DNA of 64,000 bases from Aquaspirillum serpens DSM 68 (GCF_000420525.1 NZ_ATVC01000001.1:35579-99578), one strand, 5' to 3'; positions 9,237-19,282 are shown, counted from the stretch's first letter. A program made the numbers and translations. The notes: generated by a model from the letters alone, not told the origin.

Positions 9237-9292
9237 TCATTACTATTCATCTAAGCACCGTCCACGGACATTAGACCATTACACATAGACAC

Positions 9293-9324
9293 AAAAAGGG
9301 CGAACACATCGGTTCGCCCTTTAG
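9293..9324 (-). terminator. Rho-independent terminator of tal
   Basis: Perfect 11-bp stem AAAGGGCGAAC / GTTCGCCCTTT with a 5-base loop, followed on the minus strand by a T tract. It sits 23 bp past the tal stop codon. Confidence 0.85.
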
Positions 9325-9346
9325 ATACCTTAATTCGCAGAATGGC

Positions 9347-10417
9347 CTATTCCACTGCCGTCAACGCCAATAAAGCAGCGAAAGCGTGTTCAAATAAAAC
9401 GAGGCCTTCTTGTTGTAGGATTTCGCCTTCTTGATCGAGGTCGATACCAAGTGCAGCGAGGGCGGCGAGTTGTTGTTGGCTGCCGCTACGGTCACTGTCG
9501 AGGGTGGCGGCGGCTTGGCCGTGGTCACGGAACGCCAACAAAGTGGCATCCGGCACCGTGTTAATGGTTTCAGCACCAATCAACTGCTCCACATATAACA
9601 CATCAGAATAAGCCGGATTTTTCGTGCCAGTGCTGGCCCATAACAGATATTGCGGACGCGCCCCTTGCGCTTTCAATGCCGCAAATTCCATTCCATGAAA
9701 ACGCTCACGATAACGCTGATATACCGAGCGCGCTAAGGCCAGCGCAGTTTTACCCTGTAATTCAGCCGGTAGGCGAGGGTCGAGACGGCTATCAATACGG
9801 GATAAGAAGAAACTGGCCACCGCTTTGACTTGATGCAAGGCATGACCGTCTTGCTCACGCTCATTTAACCCTTGCACATACGCATCCCATGTTGCTTCAA
9901 CTTGTGCGGCCGAGAACAATAAGGTGATGTTGACATTGATACCTTCGCGGATTAAATGCCGCAGGGCAGCAATACCAGCAGCAGTAGCAGGAATTTTAAT
10001 CATGGCATTTGGCCGCTCAATCGCCTGCCACAAGCGGCGGGCAGCAGCCAATGTACCTTCGACATCATGGGCTAAAGCCGGTGACACTTCGAGGCTGACA
10101 TAGCCCTCTTCCCCGTGTGTTTCGCGATAGCGAGGCAACAAAATATCGCAAGTCGCTTGAATATCTGGCAAGACCAATGCTTCATAACGCGCTTCTGCTG
10201 ACAAATTAGGGTCGGCTTTCAACGCAGCTAAATCATTTTGATAAAGGGCATCGTTGGCAATTGCCTTGTGAAAAATAGCAGGGTTGGAAGTGACCCCCGC
10301 AATTCCATCTTGTTCAATCCACTGTTTTAATGCACCCGACTGCCACAACTCGCGCGATAAATTATCGAGCCAAATCCCTTGTCCAAATGCACGGACTGCT
10401 TGTAAGCGAGAGTTCAC
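9347..10417 (-). CDS. tal: Transaldolase
   Basis: A 356-residue transaldolase of the longer bacterial subfamily. It transfers dihydroxyacetone from sedoheptulose-7-phosphate to glyceraldehyde-3-phosphate in the non-oxidative pentose phosphate pathway. Visible motifs are GVTSNPAIFHKAI (~residues 40-52), SLEVSPALAHD (~107-117) and the Schiff-base lysine region NAMIKIPAT (~140). The start MNSRLQAVRAFGQGIW fits the family. It lies downstream of phoR with 69 bp between and has its own terminator. Confidence 0.93.
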   Translation of the reverse strand: MNSRLQAVRAFGQGIWLDNLSRELWQSGALKQWIEQDGIAGVTSNPAIFHKAIANDALYQNDLAALKADPNLSAEARYEALVLPDIQATCDILLPRYRETHGEEGYVSLEVSPALAHDVEGTLAAARRLWQAIERPNAMIKIPATAAGIAALRHLIREGINVNITLLFSAAQVEATWDAYVQGLNEREQDGHALHQVKAVASFFLSRIDSRLDPRLPAELQGKTALALARSVYQRYRERFHGMEFAALKAQGARPQYLLWASTGTKNPAYSDVLYVEQLIGAETINTVPDATLLAFRDHGQAAATLDSDRSGSQQQLAALAALGIDLDQEGEILQQEGLVLFEHAFAALLALTAVE

Positions 10418-10486
10418 AATAGCTACTCCATCGATTTTTTGTTTTGTTGTATCCAGCCCACATCCTAGCGCGGCTGGGCCATTGCC

Positions 10487-11833
10487 TCAATGCTCACTGT
10501 CTTCAACAGAGATTAGACGATCGCTTGGGAATACCACACTGAATGTGCTGCCGCGCTCTAATTCACTGTCCACTTCTAACCGCGCATGGTGCCGCGCCAA
10601 TACATGTTTCACGATGGCAAGACCAAGGCCAGTGCCACCGGTACCACGCGAACGACCACGATCGACACGATAAAAACGCTCGGTTAAGCGCGGGATATGT
10701 TCACGCGCCACACCAATGCCGGTATCGGTCACACTGAAAACGGCCCGTTCATGATCGGTACCTTTGCCAGCGATGCGCCAGCGCAAGGTAATCGTGCCGC
10801 CCTCGGGGGTATAGCGCACGGCATTGGAAACCAAATTGCCAAATGCACTATGCAATTCCGATGTCTCGCCAGAGAGATTTATTGGCGCTACTTCAGCCAG
10901 TACCACCTGATGCCGGCCTTGTGATAGCCCTTCGGCTTCGATCAGCAACGTACGCAGCATATCTTCCATTTCCACCACATCATGCGCCGATGAAATCGGG
11001 TTGCTTTCTAAGCGTGATAGCGTCAGCAAGTCTTCCACCAAATTTTGCATACGTTTTGCCTGCTCCATCATCATCGGCAAAAATTGACGCAAGGTCTGGC
11101 TATCGACATCAGGCATATCAGACAGGGTTTCTAAGAACCCACCTACCACTGTCAGTGGGGTACGCAATTCGTGGGAAACATTGGCGACAAAATCGCGGTG
11201 AACGGTTTGCACCCGCTCTAATTGAGTAATGTCTCTTGATAACAGCAATTTACGGGTGGAATCGAAGGGAACTAACTGCACGGACAACACCAACTCACCA
11301 CCTGAACGCATTTGACGCAGGATTTGTGGTTGGCTGTATTGCTGTTCGGTGAGATAAGCATGAAAGCCCGGTTGTCGAACAAGATTGGCAATTTGTGAAC
11401 CAATATCCTGTGAACCAATATCCTGTTTGCGATTGAGTGAGAAATGTTCGACCGCCATCGGATTAAACCATTCGATCCGATCCAGTTCATCCAGCACCAC
11501 CACGCCATCGGGCATCGCCTCACCCGCATTGATAAAGCGCTCTAATACATTAGCCAGTTTTTTTTGCGACAAGCTCTGTTGCCGGCTTTGGCGATATAAC
11601 AACGAGAAAACTTGATCCCAATTTCCATAACCATCGGGAATTTTGTCCGGCTGAGGGTCATGTAGCCACTGCAACAACGCCCGTAGATGCCACAAATGGA
11701 ACAATAGCCATAACAGTAAGCCCGTGCTCAGCACCACTAACCCATATTCGTTCTCGGTGGCCCACGCAACAATGATGGAAACTGCGGCGAGGAGGGAAAA
11801 TCCTTTGAGACATCGCCAAAAAAATGCGTTCAC
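10487..11833 (-). CDS. phoR: Phosphate regulon sensor histidine kinase PhoR
   Basis: A 448-residue membrane histidine kinase. It has two N-terminal hydrophobic segments (~11-25 and ~31-50), a PAS-like region (~95-200), a HisKA domain with the phospho-acceptor in FVANVSHELRTPL (H221), and a HATPase_c domain with NLVSNAVRYTPEGG and DTGIGV. PhoR senses phosphate status with PhoU/Pst and phosphorylates PhoB. An exact 15-bp tandem duplication makes the pentapeptide DIGSQ appear twice (138-147) at the end of the PAS region; it keeps the frame. The stop of phoB lies 5 bp upstream of the ATG, so phoBR is one operon. Confidence 0.9.
   Translation of the reverse strand: MNAFFWRCLKGFSLLAAVSIIVAWATENEYGLVVLSTGLLLWLLFHLWHLRALLQWLHDPQPDKIPDGYGNWDQVFSLLYRQSRQQSLSQKKLANVLERFINAGEAMPDGVVVLDELDRIEWFNPMAVEHFSLNRKQDIGSQDIGSQIANLVRQPGFHAYLTEQQYSQPQILRQMRSGGELVLSVQLVPFDSTRKLLLSRDITQLERVQTVHRDFVANVSHELRTPLTVVGGFLETLSDMPDVDSQTLRQFLPMMMEQAKRMQNLVEDLLTLSRLESNPISSAHDVVEMEDMLRTLLIEAEGLSQGRHQVVLAEVAPINLSGETSELHSAFGNLVSNAVRYTPEGGTITLRWRIAGKGTDHERAVFSVTDTGIGVAREHIPRLTERFYRVDRGRSRGTGGTGLGLAIVKHVLARHHARLEVDSELERGSTFSVVFPSDRLISVEDSEH
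11394..11426. repeat. Exact 15-bp tandem duplication inside phoR
   Basis: The unit TGTGAACCAATATCC is at 11394-11408 and 11409-11423, with three further matching bases. In-frame, it duplicates five residues (DIGSQ) of PhoR. Confidence 0.95.
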
Positions 11834-11837
11834 GCCG

Positions 11838-12527
11838 CTACACCTGTGGAGAAAAACGATAGCCAGTGCCGCGCACAGTCTGGATTAAAGCAGCATGACC
11901 GGACGGCTCCAATGCACAACGCAGGCGGCGGATATGAACATCCACCGTTCTTTCTTCCACGAACACATGGTCACCCCAGACTTGATCTAATAGCTGGGTT
12001 CGCGAATGCACGCGCTCGGGATGGGTCATAAAGAAATGCAATAAGCGGAATTCAGTCGGGCCCAACTCAACCGGTTGGTCGTGTGCGGAAACGCGATGGG
12101 TGGCAGGGTCAAGCCGCAAGCCCAACACTTCGACTGCATCATCCGTCATTTGTGGCGCACGGCGGCGCAACACCGCTTTAATCCGTGCTTGCAGCTCACG
12201 CGGGCTAAAAGGTTTGGTGATGTAGTCATCCGCACCCGTTTCGAGGCCAATCACCTTGTCTTGTTCTTCGGAACGGGCGGTTAACATAATGATCGGAATG
12301 CCGCGTGTGCGTTCATCTGCACGCAATTTCTTGGCAAATTCAATCCCAGACGCCCCCGGTAACATCCAGTCTAATAACACCAAATCGGGCAAAGCATTCC
12401 GCACCAATGTCCACGCATTTTCAGCCGAAGCAGCGCGTAAGACATGATGTCCAGCTTGAACCAAATTAAAGGCAATCAGCTCTTGAATAGCAGGCTCGTC
12501 TTCAACAAGCAGGATGTTAGCAGGCAT
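11838..12527 (-). CDS. phoB: Phosphate regulon response regulator PhoB
   Basis: A 229-residue OmpR/PhoB-type regulator. The receiver domain has the acidic pocket (VEDE), phospho-acceptor D53 in LLDWMLPG and a conserved Lys in [11 protein letters not shown]-terminal winged helix-turn-helix contains [11 protein letters not shown]. When phosphorylated by PhoR it binds Pho boxes. The start at 12527 ([12 protein letters not shown]) is chosen over an ATG 13 codons upstream because it matches PhoB N-termini. A Pho-box-like sequence lies 50 bp upstream, suggesting autoregulation. A phoX gene, a usual target, is present at 61652-63595. Confidence 0.92.
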   Translation of the reverse strand: MPANILLVEDEPAIQELIAFNLVQAGHHVLRAASAENAWTLVRNALPDLVLLDWMLPGASGIEFAKKLRADERTRGIPIIMLTARSEEQDKVIGLETGADDYITKPFSPRELQARIKAVLRRRAPQMTDDAVEVLGLRLDPATHRVSAHDQPVELGPTEFRLLHFFMTHPERVHSRTQLLDQVWGDHVFVEERTVDVHIRRLRCALEPSGHAALIQTVRGTGYRFSPQV

Positions 12528-12577
12528 GAACAGCGTCCTTGGCAATGAAAATATTGTGGCAAGCATAAAAACGCTTC

Positions 12578-12595
12578 GTTACAAAAAGATGAAAA
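12578..12595 (-). promoter_or_regulatory. Putative Pho box upstream of phoB
   Basis: On the minus strand the sequence reads TTTTCAT-CTTT-TTGTAAC, two 7-bp half-sites 4 bp apart, resembling the Pho-box consensus (CTGTCAT-N4-CTGTCAT). It lies about 50 bp before the phoB ATG. Recognition is by consensus only. Confidence 0.5.
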
Positions 12596-12664
12596 GTCTG
12601 GTGCCGATTTTTTTTACTTTCCAAAAAGAAGTAATATGAAGCACTTTGATTCGAGTTATTTAGC

Positions 12665-13873
12665 ATGCAATCTCCTACCGATCCCCGCGTCATTAAGCGC
12701 ATCTTGCTCTTCAGTGGTCTTATCGTGACCCTCTCAATGGGGATTCGCCACTCATTTGGTTTATACCTATCACCCATGACCCTCGACCTTGGTTGGGGGC
12801 GTGAACAATTTGCCTTTGCCATCGCGCTGCAAAATCTATTGTGGGGTGCGGCACAACCCTTTACCGGCATGATCGCCGATGTGTGGGGCGCACGGCGGGT
12901 GTTAATTGTTGGGGCACTGCTGTATTTAGTGGGTTTAGTGCTGATGGCTGGTGCTGCTACCCCGCTAGGGTTTGATGTTGGGGCGGGGCTGTTGGTCGGT
13001 TTGGGGCTGTCAGGGACGACTTATAGCGTGGTGTTTGGCGTGATTGGTCGCGTAGTACCCGCAGAAGGACGCAGCAAGGCGTTGGGTTTAGTCAGTGCCG
13101 CCGGTTCAATTGGACAGTTTTTAATGTTGCCGCTGGCACAAAGCCTAATTTCACAACTGGGCTGGAGTTTGGCCTTGTTGTGTAGTGCTTTGCTGATTGC
13201 CTTGATTCTGCCTGCATCACGGCCTTTGGTCGCCCCCAGCCCACCCAAACATATCAGCCATTCAGGACAAGGCTTACGTCAAGCCCTGCAACAGGCATTT
13301 AGCAATCCCAGTTTCTTACTGTTGGGGTTCAGTTATTTTGTCTGTGGCTTTCAGGTGACGTTTATCGGTACCCATTTACCGGCCTATCTGGCCGATGCCG
13401 GCCAATCGGCAGAGTTGGGCACGCTGTGTCTGGCGTTAATTGGCTTATTTAATATTGCCGGTACCTATTTATTTGGGCAATGGGGGGGCGTGCATAGCAA
13501 AAAACATCTGTTGGCAGTGATTTACTTTGGCCGTGTGCTATTGGTGGCATGGTTTATCAACACCCCTTTGTCACCCGCCAGCGCCATGTTCTTTGCCGGA
13601 GCGATGGGGTTTTTATGGTTAGCCACCGTTCCACTCACCAATGGGCTGATTGCACAAATTTTTGGGGTGCAATATATGGCAACACTGGGCGGGATTGTGT
13701 TTTGTGCCCATCAAGTAGGCAGTTTTATTGGCGTGTGGATGGGTGGCCGTGTGTTTGACACCACCGGCAGCTATGATTGGATTTGGTACGGCTCGATGGC
13801 GCTGGGTGTTACGGCAGCAGCATTGTGTCTTCCGATTAAACAACATTCCCTCACACCGGCTCACCCGATATGA
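12665..13873 (+). CDS. MFS transporter
   Basis: A 402-residue major facilitator with about 12 hydrophobic helices. It has the family loop between TM2 and TM3 (GMIADVWGARRVL, ~residues 73-85) and the second-half equivalent GQWGGVHSKKHLL. Its nearest recognisable type is the oxalate/formate antiporter-like or monocarboxylate-like MFS group; the substrate cannot be told. It diverges from phoB across a 137-bp gap. The stop overlaps the ATG of a 36-residue membrane ORF (ATGA). Confidence 0.85.
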   Translation: MQSPTDPRVIKRILLFSGLIVTLSMGIRHSFGLYLSPMTLDLGWGREQFAFAIALQNLLWGAAQPFTGMIADVWGARRVLIVGALLYLVGLVLMAGAATPLGFDVGAGLLVGLGLSGTTYSVVFGVIGRVVPAEGRSKALGLVSAAGSIGQFLMLPLAQSLISQLGWSLALLCSALLIALILPASRPLVAPSPPKHISHSGQGLRQALQQAFSNPSFLLLGFSYFVCGFQVTFIGTHLPAYLADAGQSAELGTLCLALIGLFNIAGTYLFGQWGGVHSKKHLLAVIYFGRVLLVAWFINTPLSPASAMFFAGAMGFLWLATVPLTNGLIAQIFGVQYMATLGGIVFCAHQVGSFIGVWMGGRVFDTTGSYDWIWYGSMALGVTAAALCLPIKQHSLTPAHPI

Positions 13874-13980
13874 AATCATGGCTCTGGTATTGGGTATTGA
13901 TAGTGATATTAGCACTGGCCTTTATCGCCTACCTTCAACCCAGTTTTATCCTTGAATATGGACAAAGTATGTTGTGTTAA
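13870..13980 (+). CDS. Small single-span membrane protein (36 residues)
   Basis: An ATGA overlap with the MFS stop codon places this 36-residue frame in the same transcript. The translation starts MKSWLWYWVLIVILALAFIA, a Trp-rich N-terminus and a single transmembrane helix (~residues 5-22), followed by a short polar tail ending in Cys. No homologue is recognised. Translational coupling suggests a small partner or stabiliser of the transporter, which is an inference. Confidence 0.5.
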   Translation: MKSWLWYWVLIVILALAFIAYLQPSFILEYGQSMLC

Positions 13981-13994
13981 CACCCAGCCACTGT

Positions 13995-14015
13995 ACCGCC
14001 CCGAGCTGGGGCGGT
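13995..14015. terminator. Hairpin between convergent genes
   Basis: Perfect 8-bp stem ACCGCCCC / GGGGCGGT with a GAGCT loop, between the plus-strand MFS unit and the minus-strand hisC. No good T tract on either side, so termination is plausible but not certain. Confidence 0.5.
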
Positions 14016-14022
14016 GTGTCGC

Positions 14023-15084
14023 TTATTTTGCTAACAACTGTTTTAACACTGCACATAGTGTGGCGATTTCTTGCTCGGTACCAATCGAGATACGCAAGAA
14101 TTGGTCAATACGTGGTGCATTAAAGTGGCGAACAATAATGGCATGTTGGCGCAGCTGTGCGGCCAATGTCGCTGCATCGTGTTGGGGATGACGAGCAAAC
14201 ACAAAATTCGCCAACGACGGCAATACCTCAAACCCCAATGCAGTGAGTTCTGCCGTCAATGCCTCGCGTGTAGCGATGACTGCCGCGCAGGTTTGTTGAA
14301 AATAGGCCTCGTCTTCCAACGCTGCACTTGCACCTGCCAACGCTAAACGGTCAAGAGGATAGGAGTTAAAACTGTTTTTCACTCGCTCTAAGCCAGCAAT
14401 CAAATCTGGATGACCGACAGCAAAGCCCACACGCAACCCCGCCAACGAACGCGATTTTGATAAGGTTTGGGTGACCAATAAATTTGGATACCGCGACACC
14501 AATGCAATCGCTGTCTCACCGCCAAAATCGACATAAGCCTCATCCACCACAATCACCGATTGTGGATGGGCTTGTAATAATTGCTCAATCTCAGCCAAGG
14601 GCAAATACCGTCCCGTTGGCGCATTGGGATTGGGGAAAATAATTGCCCCGTTTTCTTGCTGATAATCGGCTACCTGAATTGCAAATTGCTCATCCAATGG
14701 CACCAAACGGTAGTCAATCCCATACAAACCACAGTAAACCGGATAAAAACTGTAGGTAATGTCAGGAAAGAGCAACGGCTTATCCTGTTTCAACAGTGCC
14801 ATGAAAACATGCGCCAACACTTCATCTGAACTGTTGCCGACAAAAACATGTTGTCGTGTCAAACCATGCCGCGCCGCGACTGCATCTTTCAGCACATCGC
14901 CATTCGGATCGGGATAGAGGCGCAGGCTGTCATCTGTCGCTGCGCGAATAGCGGCTAAGGCCTTGGGCGATGGGCCATAGGGGTTCTCATTGGTATTGAG
15001 TTTGATGAGGTTGTGTAATTTTGGCTGTTCACCAGGGGTATAGGGTTTTAGGCTGTGAACCACAGCACTCCAATATTGACTCAT
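14023..15084 (-). CDS. hisC: Histidinol-phosphate aminotransferase
   Basis: A 353-residue class II PLP-dependent aminotransferase converting imidazole acetol-phosphate and glutamate to histidinol-phosphate. It has the substrate-side motif [11 protein letters not shown] (~residues 30-40), [11 protein letters not shown] (~190), and the PLP lysine in [15 protein letters not shown] (~210-224). The start MSQYWSAVV (15084) is preferred to a 9-codon extension. It is transcribed away from hisB, whereas hisC-hisB are usually co-directional. Confidence 0.92.
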   Translation of the reverse strand: MSQYWSAVVHSLKPYTPGEQPKLHNLIKLNTNENPYGPSPKALAAIRAATDDSLRLYPDPNGDVLKDAVAARHGLTRQHVFVGNSSDEVLAHVFMALLKQDKPLLFPDITYSFYPVYCGLYGIDYRLVPLDEQFAIQVADYQQENGAIIFPNPNAPTGRYLPLAEIEQLLQAHPQSVIVVDEAYVDFGGETAIALVSRYPNLLVTQTLSKSRSLAGLRVGFAVGHPDLIAGLERVKNSFNSYPLDRLALAGASAALEDEAYFQQTCAAVIATREALTAELTALGFEVLPSLANFVFARHPQHDAATLAAQLRQHAIIVRHFNAPRIDQFLRISIGTEQEIATLCAVLKQLLAK

Positions 15085-15189
15085 GGGCTGAACTTTCTTA
15101 ACAACGGCCACAGTTTTTGCGAAAAATCAGCAAAAGCGGCGCAGGATAACGATACAAGGTGCATACTTGGCAAACAGGAATGGTATCAT

Positions 15190-15214
15190 GCAGGCAACAG
15201 GTGTTTGTGCCTGC
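15190..15214. other. Hairpin in the hisB leader
   Basis: Perfect 7-bp inverted repeat GCAGGCA / TGCCTGC with an 11-base loop, 34 bp before the hisB start in the 163-bp hisC-hisB divergent region. No His-rich leader peptide was seen, so attenuation by histidine codons is not supported. Confidence 0.35.
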
Positions 15215-15247
15215 TCGAGAACCTTTTATCCCTAAGATGAAATCGCC

Positions 15248-15841
15248 ATGCGGCAAGCCGAAATCACACGAAATACACTCGAAACGCAAATCACTGTTCG
15301 CATCAATTTAGATGGGACAGGCTGTTCTCATTTCGAGACGGGCGTTCCTTTTCTTGATCACATGATGGATCAAATTAGCCGTCACGGTTTGATTGATCTC
15401 GATATTGTGGCCAAGGGTGACTTGCATATTGATGCCCACCACACGGTGGAAGACATTGGTATCACCTTAGGGCAAGCCTTTGCGAAAGCCATTGGTGATA
15501 AAAAAGGCATTCGCCGCTATGGCCACGCCTATGTCCCCCTCGATGAGGCCTTATCACGGGTGGTGATTGATCTGTCTGGTCGTCCAGGTTTGACTTACAA
15601 CCTTCCCTTTACCCGCGCTAGCATCGGTCAGTTCGACGTCGATTTGTTTAGCGAGTTCTTTCATGGTTTCGTCAATCACAGCATGGTAACCCTGCATATT
15701 GACAATCTGCGCGGTGAAAACAGCCATCATCAAGCCGAAACTGTCTTCAAAGCCTTTGGTCGCGCTTTACGCATGGCCTGTGAGTACGACGACCGGATGG
15801 TAGGCATCACGCCTTCCACCAAAGGGACGCTAACGGCATGA
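15248..15841 (+). CDS. hisB: Imidazoleglycerol-phosphate dehydratase
   Basis: A 197-residue monofunctional IGPD (no histidinol phosphatase domain), catalysing the sixth step of histidine synthesis. It shows the Mn-binding histidine motifs [16 protein letters not shown] (~residues 35-50), [10 protein letters not shown] (~65-74) and [15 protein letters not shown] (~160-174). First gene of the plus-strand hisBHAFIE run. Its ATG is preceded by GAAATCGCC, the same 9 bases as before hisF. Overlaps hisH by 4 bp (ATGA). Confidence 0.95.
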   Translation: MRQAEITRNTLETQITVRINLDGTGCSHFETGVPFLDHMMDQISRHGLIDLDIVAKGDLHIDAHHTVEDIGITLGQAFAKAIGDKKGIRRYGHAYVPLDEALSRVVIDLSGRPGLTYNLPFTRASIGQFDVDLFSEFFHGFVNHSMVTLHIDNLRGENSHHQAETVFKAFGRALRMACEYDDRMVGITPSTKGTLTA

Positions 15842-16479
15842 AAGTCGCAATCATAGACTATGGCATGGGTAATCTACACTCGGTGCTGAAATCAGTCGAA
15901 GCGGTCAATCACTCGGGGGCTGAGGTCTTTCTCACCCGCGATCCTGAAGCAGTGGTTGCTGCCGACAAGGTCATTTTCCCCGGTCAAGGGGCGATGCCAG
16001 ACTGTATGCGTGAATTGCGCAGTTATGGCCTTGCCGAAGCCGTGTTAGAAACCACGCGCACCAAACCTTTCTTTGGTATTTGTGTTGGCGCTCAGTTGCT
16101 GCTCGACCACAGCGAAGAAGGCGATACCGCCGGTTTAGGTGTTTTTGCGGGTGATGTGGTACGGTTTGCCAGTGGCTTGGTAGATGCACATGGTCAACGC
16201 TTGAAAGTCCCACACATGGGTTGGAATCGGGTCTATCAAAACCGTGCCCACCCCTTGTTTGCGGGTATTGCTGATGGCGAGCGTTTTTACTTCGTACACA
16301 GCTATTACTTTCAACCACAAGATGCGGCATTGACGCTGGCGGAAAGTGAATACCCGCAGCGTTTTTCGTGCATCATCGGGCGGGAAAATGTGTTTGCAAC
16401 ACAGTTTCACACCGAAAAAAGCCACCATGCAGGCTTAAAAATGATGGAAAACTTTTTGGCTTGGGATGGCGTTGCGTAA
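15838..16479 (+). CDS. hisH: Imidazole glycerol phosphate synthase, glutaminase subunit
   Basis: A 213-residue class I glutamine amidotransferase that supplies ammonia to HisF. The triad is visible: the nucleophile Cys in [10 protein letters not shown] (~residue 81), and His and Glu in [10 protein letters not shown] near the C-terminus. The N-terminus [11 protein letters not shown] is family-typical. Its start overlaps the hisB stop (ATGA). 61 bp separate it from hisA. Confidence 0.95.
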   Translation: MKVAIIDYGMGNLHSVLKSVEAVNHSGAEVFLTRDPEAVVAADKVIFPGQGAMPDCMRELRSYGLAEAVLETTRTKPFFGICVGAQLLLDHSEEGDTAGLGVFAGDVVRFASGLVDAHGQRLKVPHMGWNRVYQNRAHPLFAGIADGERFYFVHSYYFQPQDAALTLAESEYPQRFSCIIGRENVFATQFHTEKSHHAGLKMMENFLAWDGVA

Positions 16480-16540
16480 TGCAGGCGAACTCCCGTTTGT
16501 AATCAATCTTCTCTGTTAACCCGATACCCTACAACGCATC

Positions 16541-17284
16541 ATGCTACTCATCCCTGCGATCGATTTGAAAGACGGCCAATGCGTGCGCTTGCGCCAAGGC
16601 GAAATGAACGATGCCACTATTTTCTCGGATGATCCGGTCAAAGTTGCCATTCATTGGCGTGACCAAGGCGCTCGCCGCCTGCATCTGGTAGATCTGAATG
16701 GCGCGTTTGCTGGCAAACCCAAAAACTTCTCGGTGATCCGAGATATTCTGGGCGAGGTAGGCGACGATATGCCCGTCCAGTTGGGCGGCGGTATCCGCGA
16801 TTTGGATACCATTGACCGCTATCTCGACCTCGGTCTGAAATATGTGATCATTGGCACCGCCGCAGTGAAAAACCCAGGCTTTTTACACGATGCCTGTGAT
16901 GCCTTCCCCGGCCAAGTCATTGTTGGCTTGGATGCCAAAGATGGCATGGTTGCCACCGACGGTTGGGCAAAAGTCACCCAGCACAATGTGATCGATATGG
17001 CGCGCCGCTTCCAAGATTATGGCGTGGTGTCGGTGATTTATACCGACATTGGCCGCGATGGCATGTTGTCGGGCGTCAATATCGAAGCCACGGTCAAACT
17101 GGCACAAGCCTTGACCATTCCGGTGATTGCCTCTGGCGGCCTAACCAACCTCGATGATGTCAAAGCCTTGTGTGCAGTCGAAAGCGAAGGCATCGAAGGG
17201 GCGATTACAGGGCGTGCTATTTATGAAGGCACCATCGATTTCCAAGCCGCCCAAACCCTTGCCGACGAACTGTCTGACGCTTAA
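16541..17284 (+). CDS. hisA: ProFAR isomerase (HisA)
   Basis: A 247-residue (beta/alpha)8 barrel that isomerises ProFAR to PRFAR. It starts [20 protein letters not shown], with catalytic Asp in AIDLKDG and a second catalytic Asp in [12 protein letters not shown] (~residue 170), plus a phosphate-binding VIASGG motif. No clear Shine-Dalgarno precedes the ATG, although the start is unambiguous from the family N-terminus. Confidence 0.95.
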   Translation: MLLIPAIDLKDGQCVRLRQGEMNDATIFSDDPVKVAIHWRDQGARRLHLVDLNGAFAGKPKNFSVIRDILGEVGDDMPVQLGGGIRDLDTIDRYLDLGLKYVIIGTAAVKNPGFLHDACDAFPGQVIVGLDAKDGMVATDGWAKVTQHNVIDMARRFQDYGVVSVIYTDIGRDGMLSGVNIEATVKLAQALTIPVIASGGLTNLDDVKALCAVESEGIEGAITGRAIYEGTIDFQAAQTLADELSDA

Positions 17285-17334
17285 TTTTGTTTATGTGGGC
17301 AACGTCCAAGCGTTGCCCCGTTAAAGAAATCGCC

Positions 17335-18099
17335 ATGCTTGCTAAACGCATCATCCCCTGCCTTGACGTCACTGCTGGTCGTGTGGTCAAAGGTGTGAAT
17401 TTCTTAGGCCTGCGTGATGCCGGTGATCCGGTGGAAATTGCCCGTCGTTATGATGAGCAAGGCGCAGATGAACTGACTTTTCTCGATATCACTGCCTCTA
17501 GCGACGCGCGCGATATTATTTTGCACATCATCGAAGCCGTTGCTTCACAGGTATTTATTCCCCTTACCGTTGGCGGTGGCGTGCGCGAAGTGGCGGATGT
17601 CCGCCGCTTGCTCAATGCCGGCGCCGACAAAGTCAGTATCAACACCTCCGCTGTCCTCAATCCTCAGTTAGTAAAAGATGCCGCCGACCGCTTTGGCTCA
17701 CAAGCGATTGTGGTGGCGATCGATGCCAAAGCCGTGTCGCCAGACAACGACCGCTGGGAAGTGTTTACTCACGGTGGCCGTAAGGCAACCGGACTCGATG
17801 CAGTGGAATGGGCACAAAAAATGCAGGCTCTCGGGGCTGGCGAGATTTTATTGACCAGCATGGACCGCGATGGCACCAAAATTGGTTTTAACCTGCCATT
17901 AACCCGTGCAGTCAGCGATGCAGTTGATATTCCTGTGATTGCTTCCGGTGGCGTGGGTAATGTGCAACATCTGGTCGATGGCGTGTTACATGGTCATGCG
18001 GATGCGGTGTTAGCAGCCAGTATTTTCCACTTCGGTGAACACACCGTGGAAGAAGCCAAACGCGCCATGCAACAAGCCGGTATCGAGGTGCGTTTATGA
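17335..18099 (+). CDS. hisF: Imidazole glycerol phosphate synthase, cyclase subunit
   Basis: A 254-residue (beta/alpha)8 barrel that closes the imidazole ring using ammonia from HisH. It begins [20 protein letters not shown] with the catalytic Asp in CLDV, and has [13 protein letters not shown] (~175-187) with the second catalytic Asp. The start at 17335 is chosen over a 16-codon upstream extension because it matches HisF. Overlaps hisI by 4 bp. Confidence 0.95.
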   Translation: MLAKRIIPCLDVTAGRVVKGVNFLGLRDAGDPVEIARRYDEQGADELTFLDITASSDARDIILHIIEAVASQVFIPLTVGGGVREVADVRRLLNAGADKVSINTSAVLNPQLVKDAADRFGSQAIVVAIDAKAVSPDNDRWEVFTHGGRKATGLDAVEWAQKMQALGAGEILLTSMDRDGTKIGFNLPLTRAVSDAVDIPVIASGGVGNVQHLVDGVLHGHADAVLAASIFHFGEHTVEEAKRAMQQAGIEVRL

Positions 18100-18494
18100 G
18101 TACATGGCTAGATGAAATTCGCTGGGATAACCAAGGCTTAGTCCCAGTCATTGCCCAAGACGCGAATAGTCAACGTATTTTGATGTTTGCCTATGCCAAC
18201 CGTGAAGCGGTGGCGTTAACAGCAGAAAAAGGCACCGCCCACTATTGGACCCGCAGCCGGCAAAAACTGTGGCACAAGGGCGAAGAATCGGGCCATTTTC
18301 AACATGTGCGCGAGATTCGTTTAGATTGTGATGGCGATGTGATCATTTATTCGATAGACCAAGAAGGCGGCATTGCCTGCCATACTGGGCGCGAAAGCTG
18401 TTTCTTCCGTGTATTGCGTGATGGTGTTTGGGAAATCACTGATGAAGTGAAAAAAGACCCTAGCCAAATTTATGCTCATGGTCACGGCCACTAA
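18096..18494 (+). CDS. hisI: Phosphoribosyl-AMP cyclohydrolase
   Basis: A 132-residue monofunctional HisI opening the adenine ring of PR-AMP. Zn-binding cysteines are in RLDCDGDVI and [12 protein letters not shown], and the [19 protein letters not shown] segment (split here as HYWTRSRQ and [11 protein letters not shown]) is diagnostic. HisE is a separate gene, typical of betaproteobacteria. The C-terminus ends HGHGH. The 103-bp gap to hisE has a 7-bp inverted repeat (AAGTTCA/TGAACTT). Confidence 0.94.
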   Translation: MSTWLDEIRWDNQGLVPVIAQDANSQRILMFAYANREAVALTAEKGTAHYWTRSRQKLWHKGEESGHFQHVREIRLDCDGDVIIYSIDQEGGIACHTGRESCFFRVLRDGVWEITDEVKKDPSQIYAHGHGH

Positions 18495-18597
18495 TACGCC
18501 TTTTCACGCCGCTTTCACCTCAAGGGTGTAAGTTCAAGTGTGATGCCGACTGAACTTGTCTGTTATTGTTTTGTCCCTTAGAAATTGGAGAGTTAGC

Positions 18598-18921
18598 ATG
18601 ATTCACGCTGAAGTGCTGTATCACATCGCCGACACCTTAGAAACCCGCAAGGGGGCTGATCCAGCCTCGTCTTATGTGTCGAGTCTGTTGCATCAAGGGC
18701 AAGACACCATCTTGAAAAAAGTGGCAGAAGAAGCGGCAGAAACGCTGATGGCCTCGAAAGACGGTGACCGCTTGCATTTGGTACGCGAGGTGGCCGATTT
18801 GTGGTTCCACACCATGGTTCTGTTAACTCACCACGGTTTGCGCCCAGAGCATGTGTTAGACGAATTGCATCGCCGTGAGGGGATTTCCGGTCACGACGAA
18901 AAAGCATCGCGGCAGCAATAA
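18598..18921 (+). CDS. hisE: Phosphoribosyl-ATP pyrophosphatase
   Basis: A 107-residue all-alpha MazG-like NTP pyrophosphohydrolase for the second histidine step. The metal site [15 protein letters not shown] (~residues 40-54) and [13 protein letters not shown] (~67-79) are clear. The ATG at 18598 follows TTGGAGAG; an upstream in-frame start at 18556 is less likely. Last his gene of the run. Confidence 0.93.
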   Translation: MIHAEVLYHIADTLETRKGADPASSYVSSLLHQGQDTILKKVAEEAAETLMASKDGDRLHLVREVADLWFHTMVLLTHHGLRPEHVLDELHRREGISGHDEKASRQQ

Positions 18922-18937
18922 CAAAGAAGGAAATGCG

Positions 18938-19261
18938 ATGAGTGCTTGCCTGTTCTGTAAGATCGCGGCAGGCACGATCCCATCTAAAATCGTGTATGAA
19001 GATGAGGACGTGCTGGCCTTTCACGACATCAACCCAATTGCCCCTGTGCATTTTCTCATCATCCCAAAACGACATATCGACTCTTTGGCTCATGCCACGG
19101 CAGACGATGAGGCTTTGTTGGGTAAATTATTAGCACTTGCGCCACGTTTGGCGGCTGAACAGGGCTTGAAAAATGGCTTTAAGACAGCCATCAACACCGG
19201 ACGCGGTGGTGGACAGGAAGTCTTCCATTTACACATTCACGTTTTTGGCCATCCTGGCTAA
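18938..19261 (+). CDS. HIT-family nucleotide-binding protein
   Basis: A 107-residue histidine triad protein of the HinT type (purine nucleoside phosphoramidase in characterised members). It has CLFCKI at the N-terminus, FHDINPIAPVHFLIIPK in the middle and the triad EVFHLHIHVFG at the end. The start at 18938 follows AAGGAAATGCG. Its position between hisE and tatA is common in beta- and gammaproteobacteria. Confidence 0.92.
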   Translation: MSACLFCKIAAGTIPSKIVYEDEDVLAFHDINPIAPVHFLIIPKRHIDSLAHATADDEALLGKLLALAPRLAAEQGLKNGFKTAINTGRGGGQEVFHLHIHVFGHPG

Positions 19262-19282
19262 GTTTTGAAAAGGTAGTCACTC

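Noticed and set aside
15112..15247. Histidine-codon leader attenuator before hisB
   Set aside because: No leader peptide with a run of His codons; only a simple hairpin is present.
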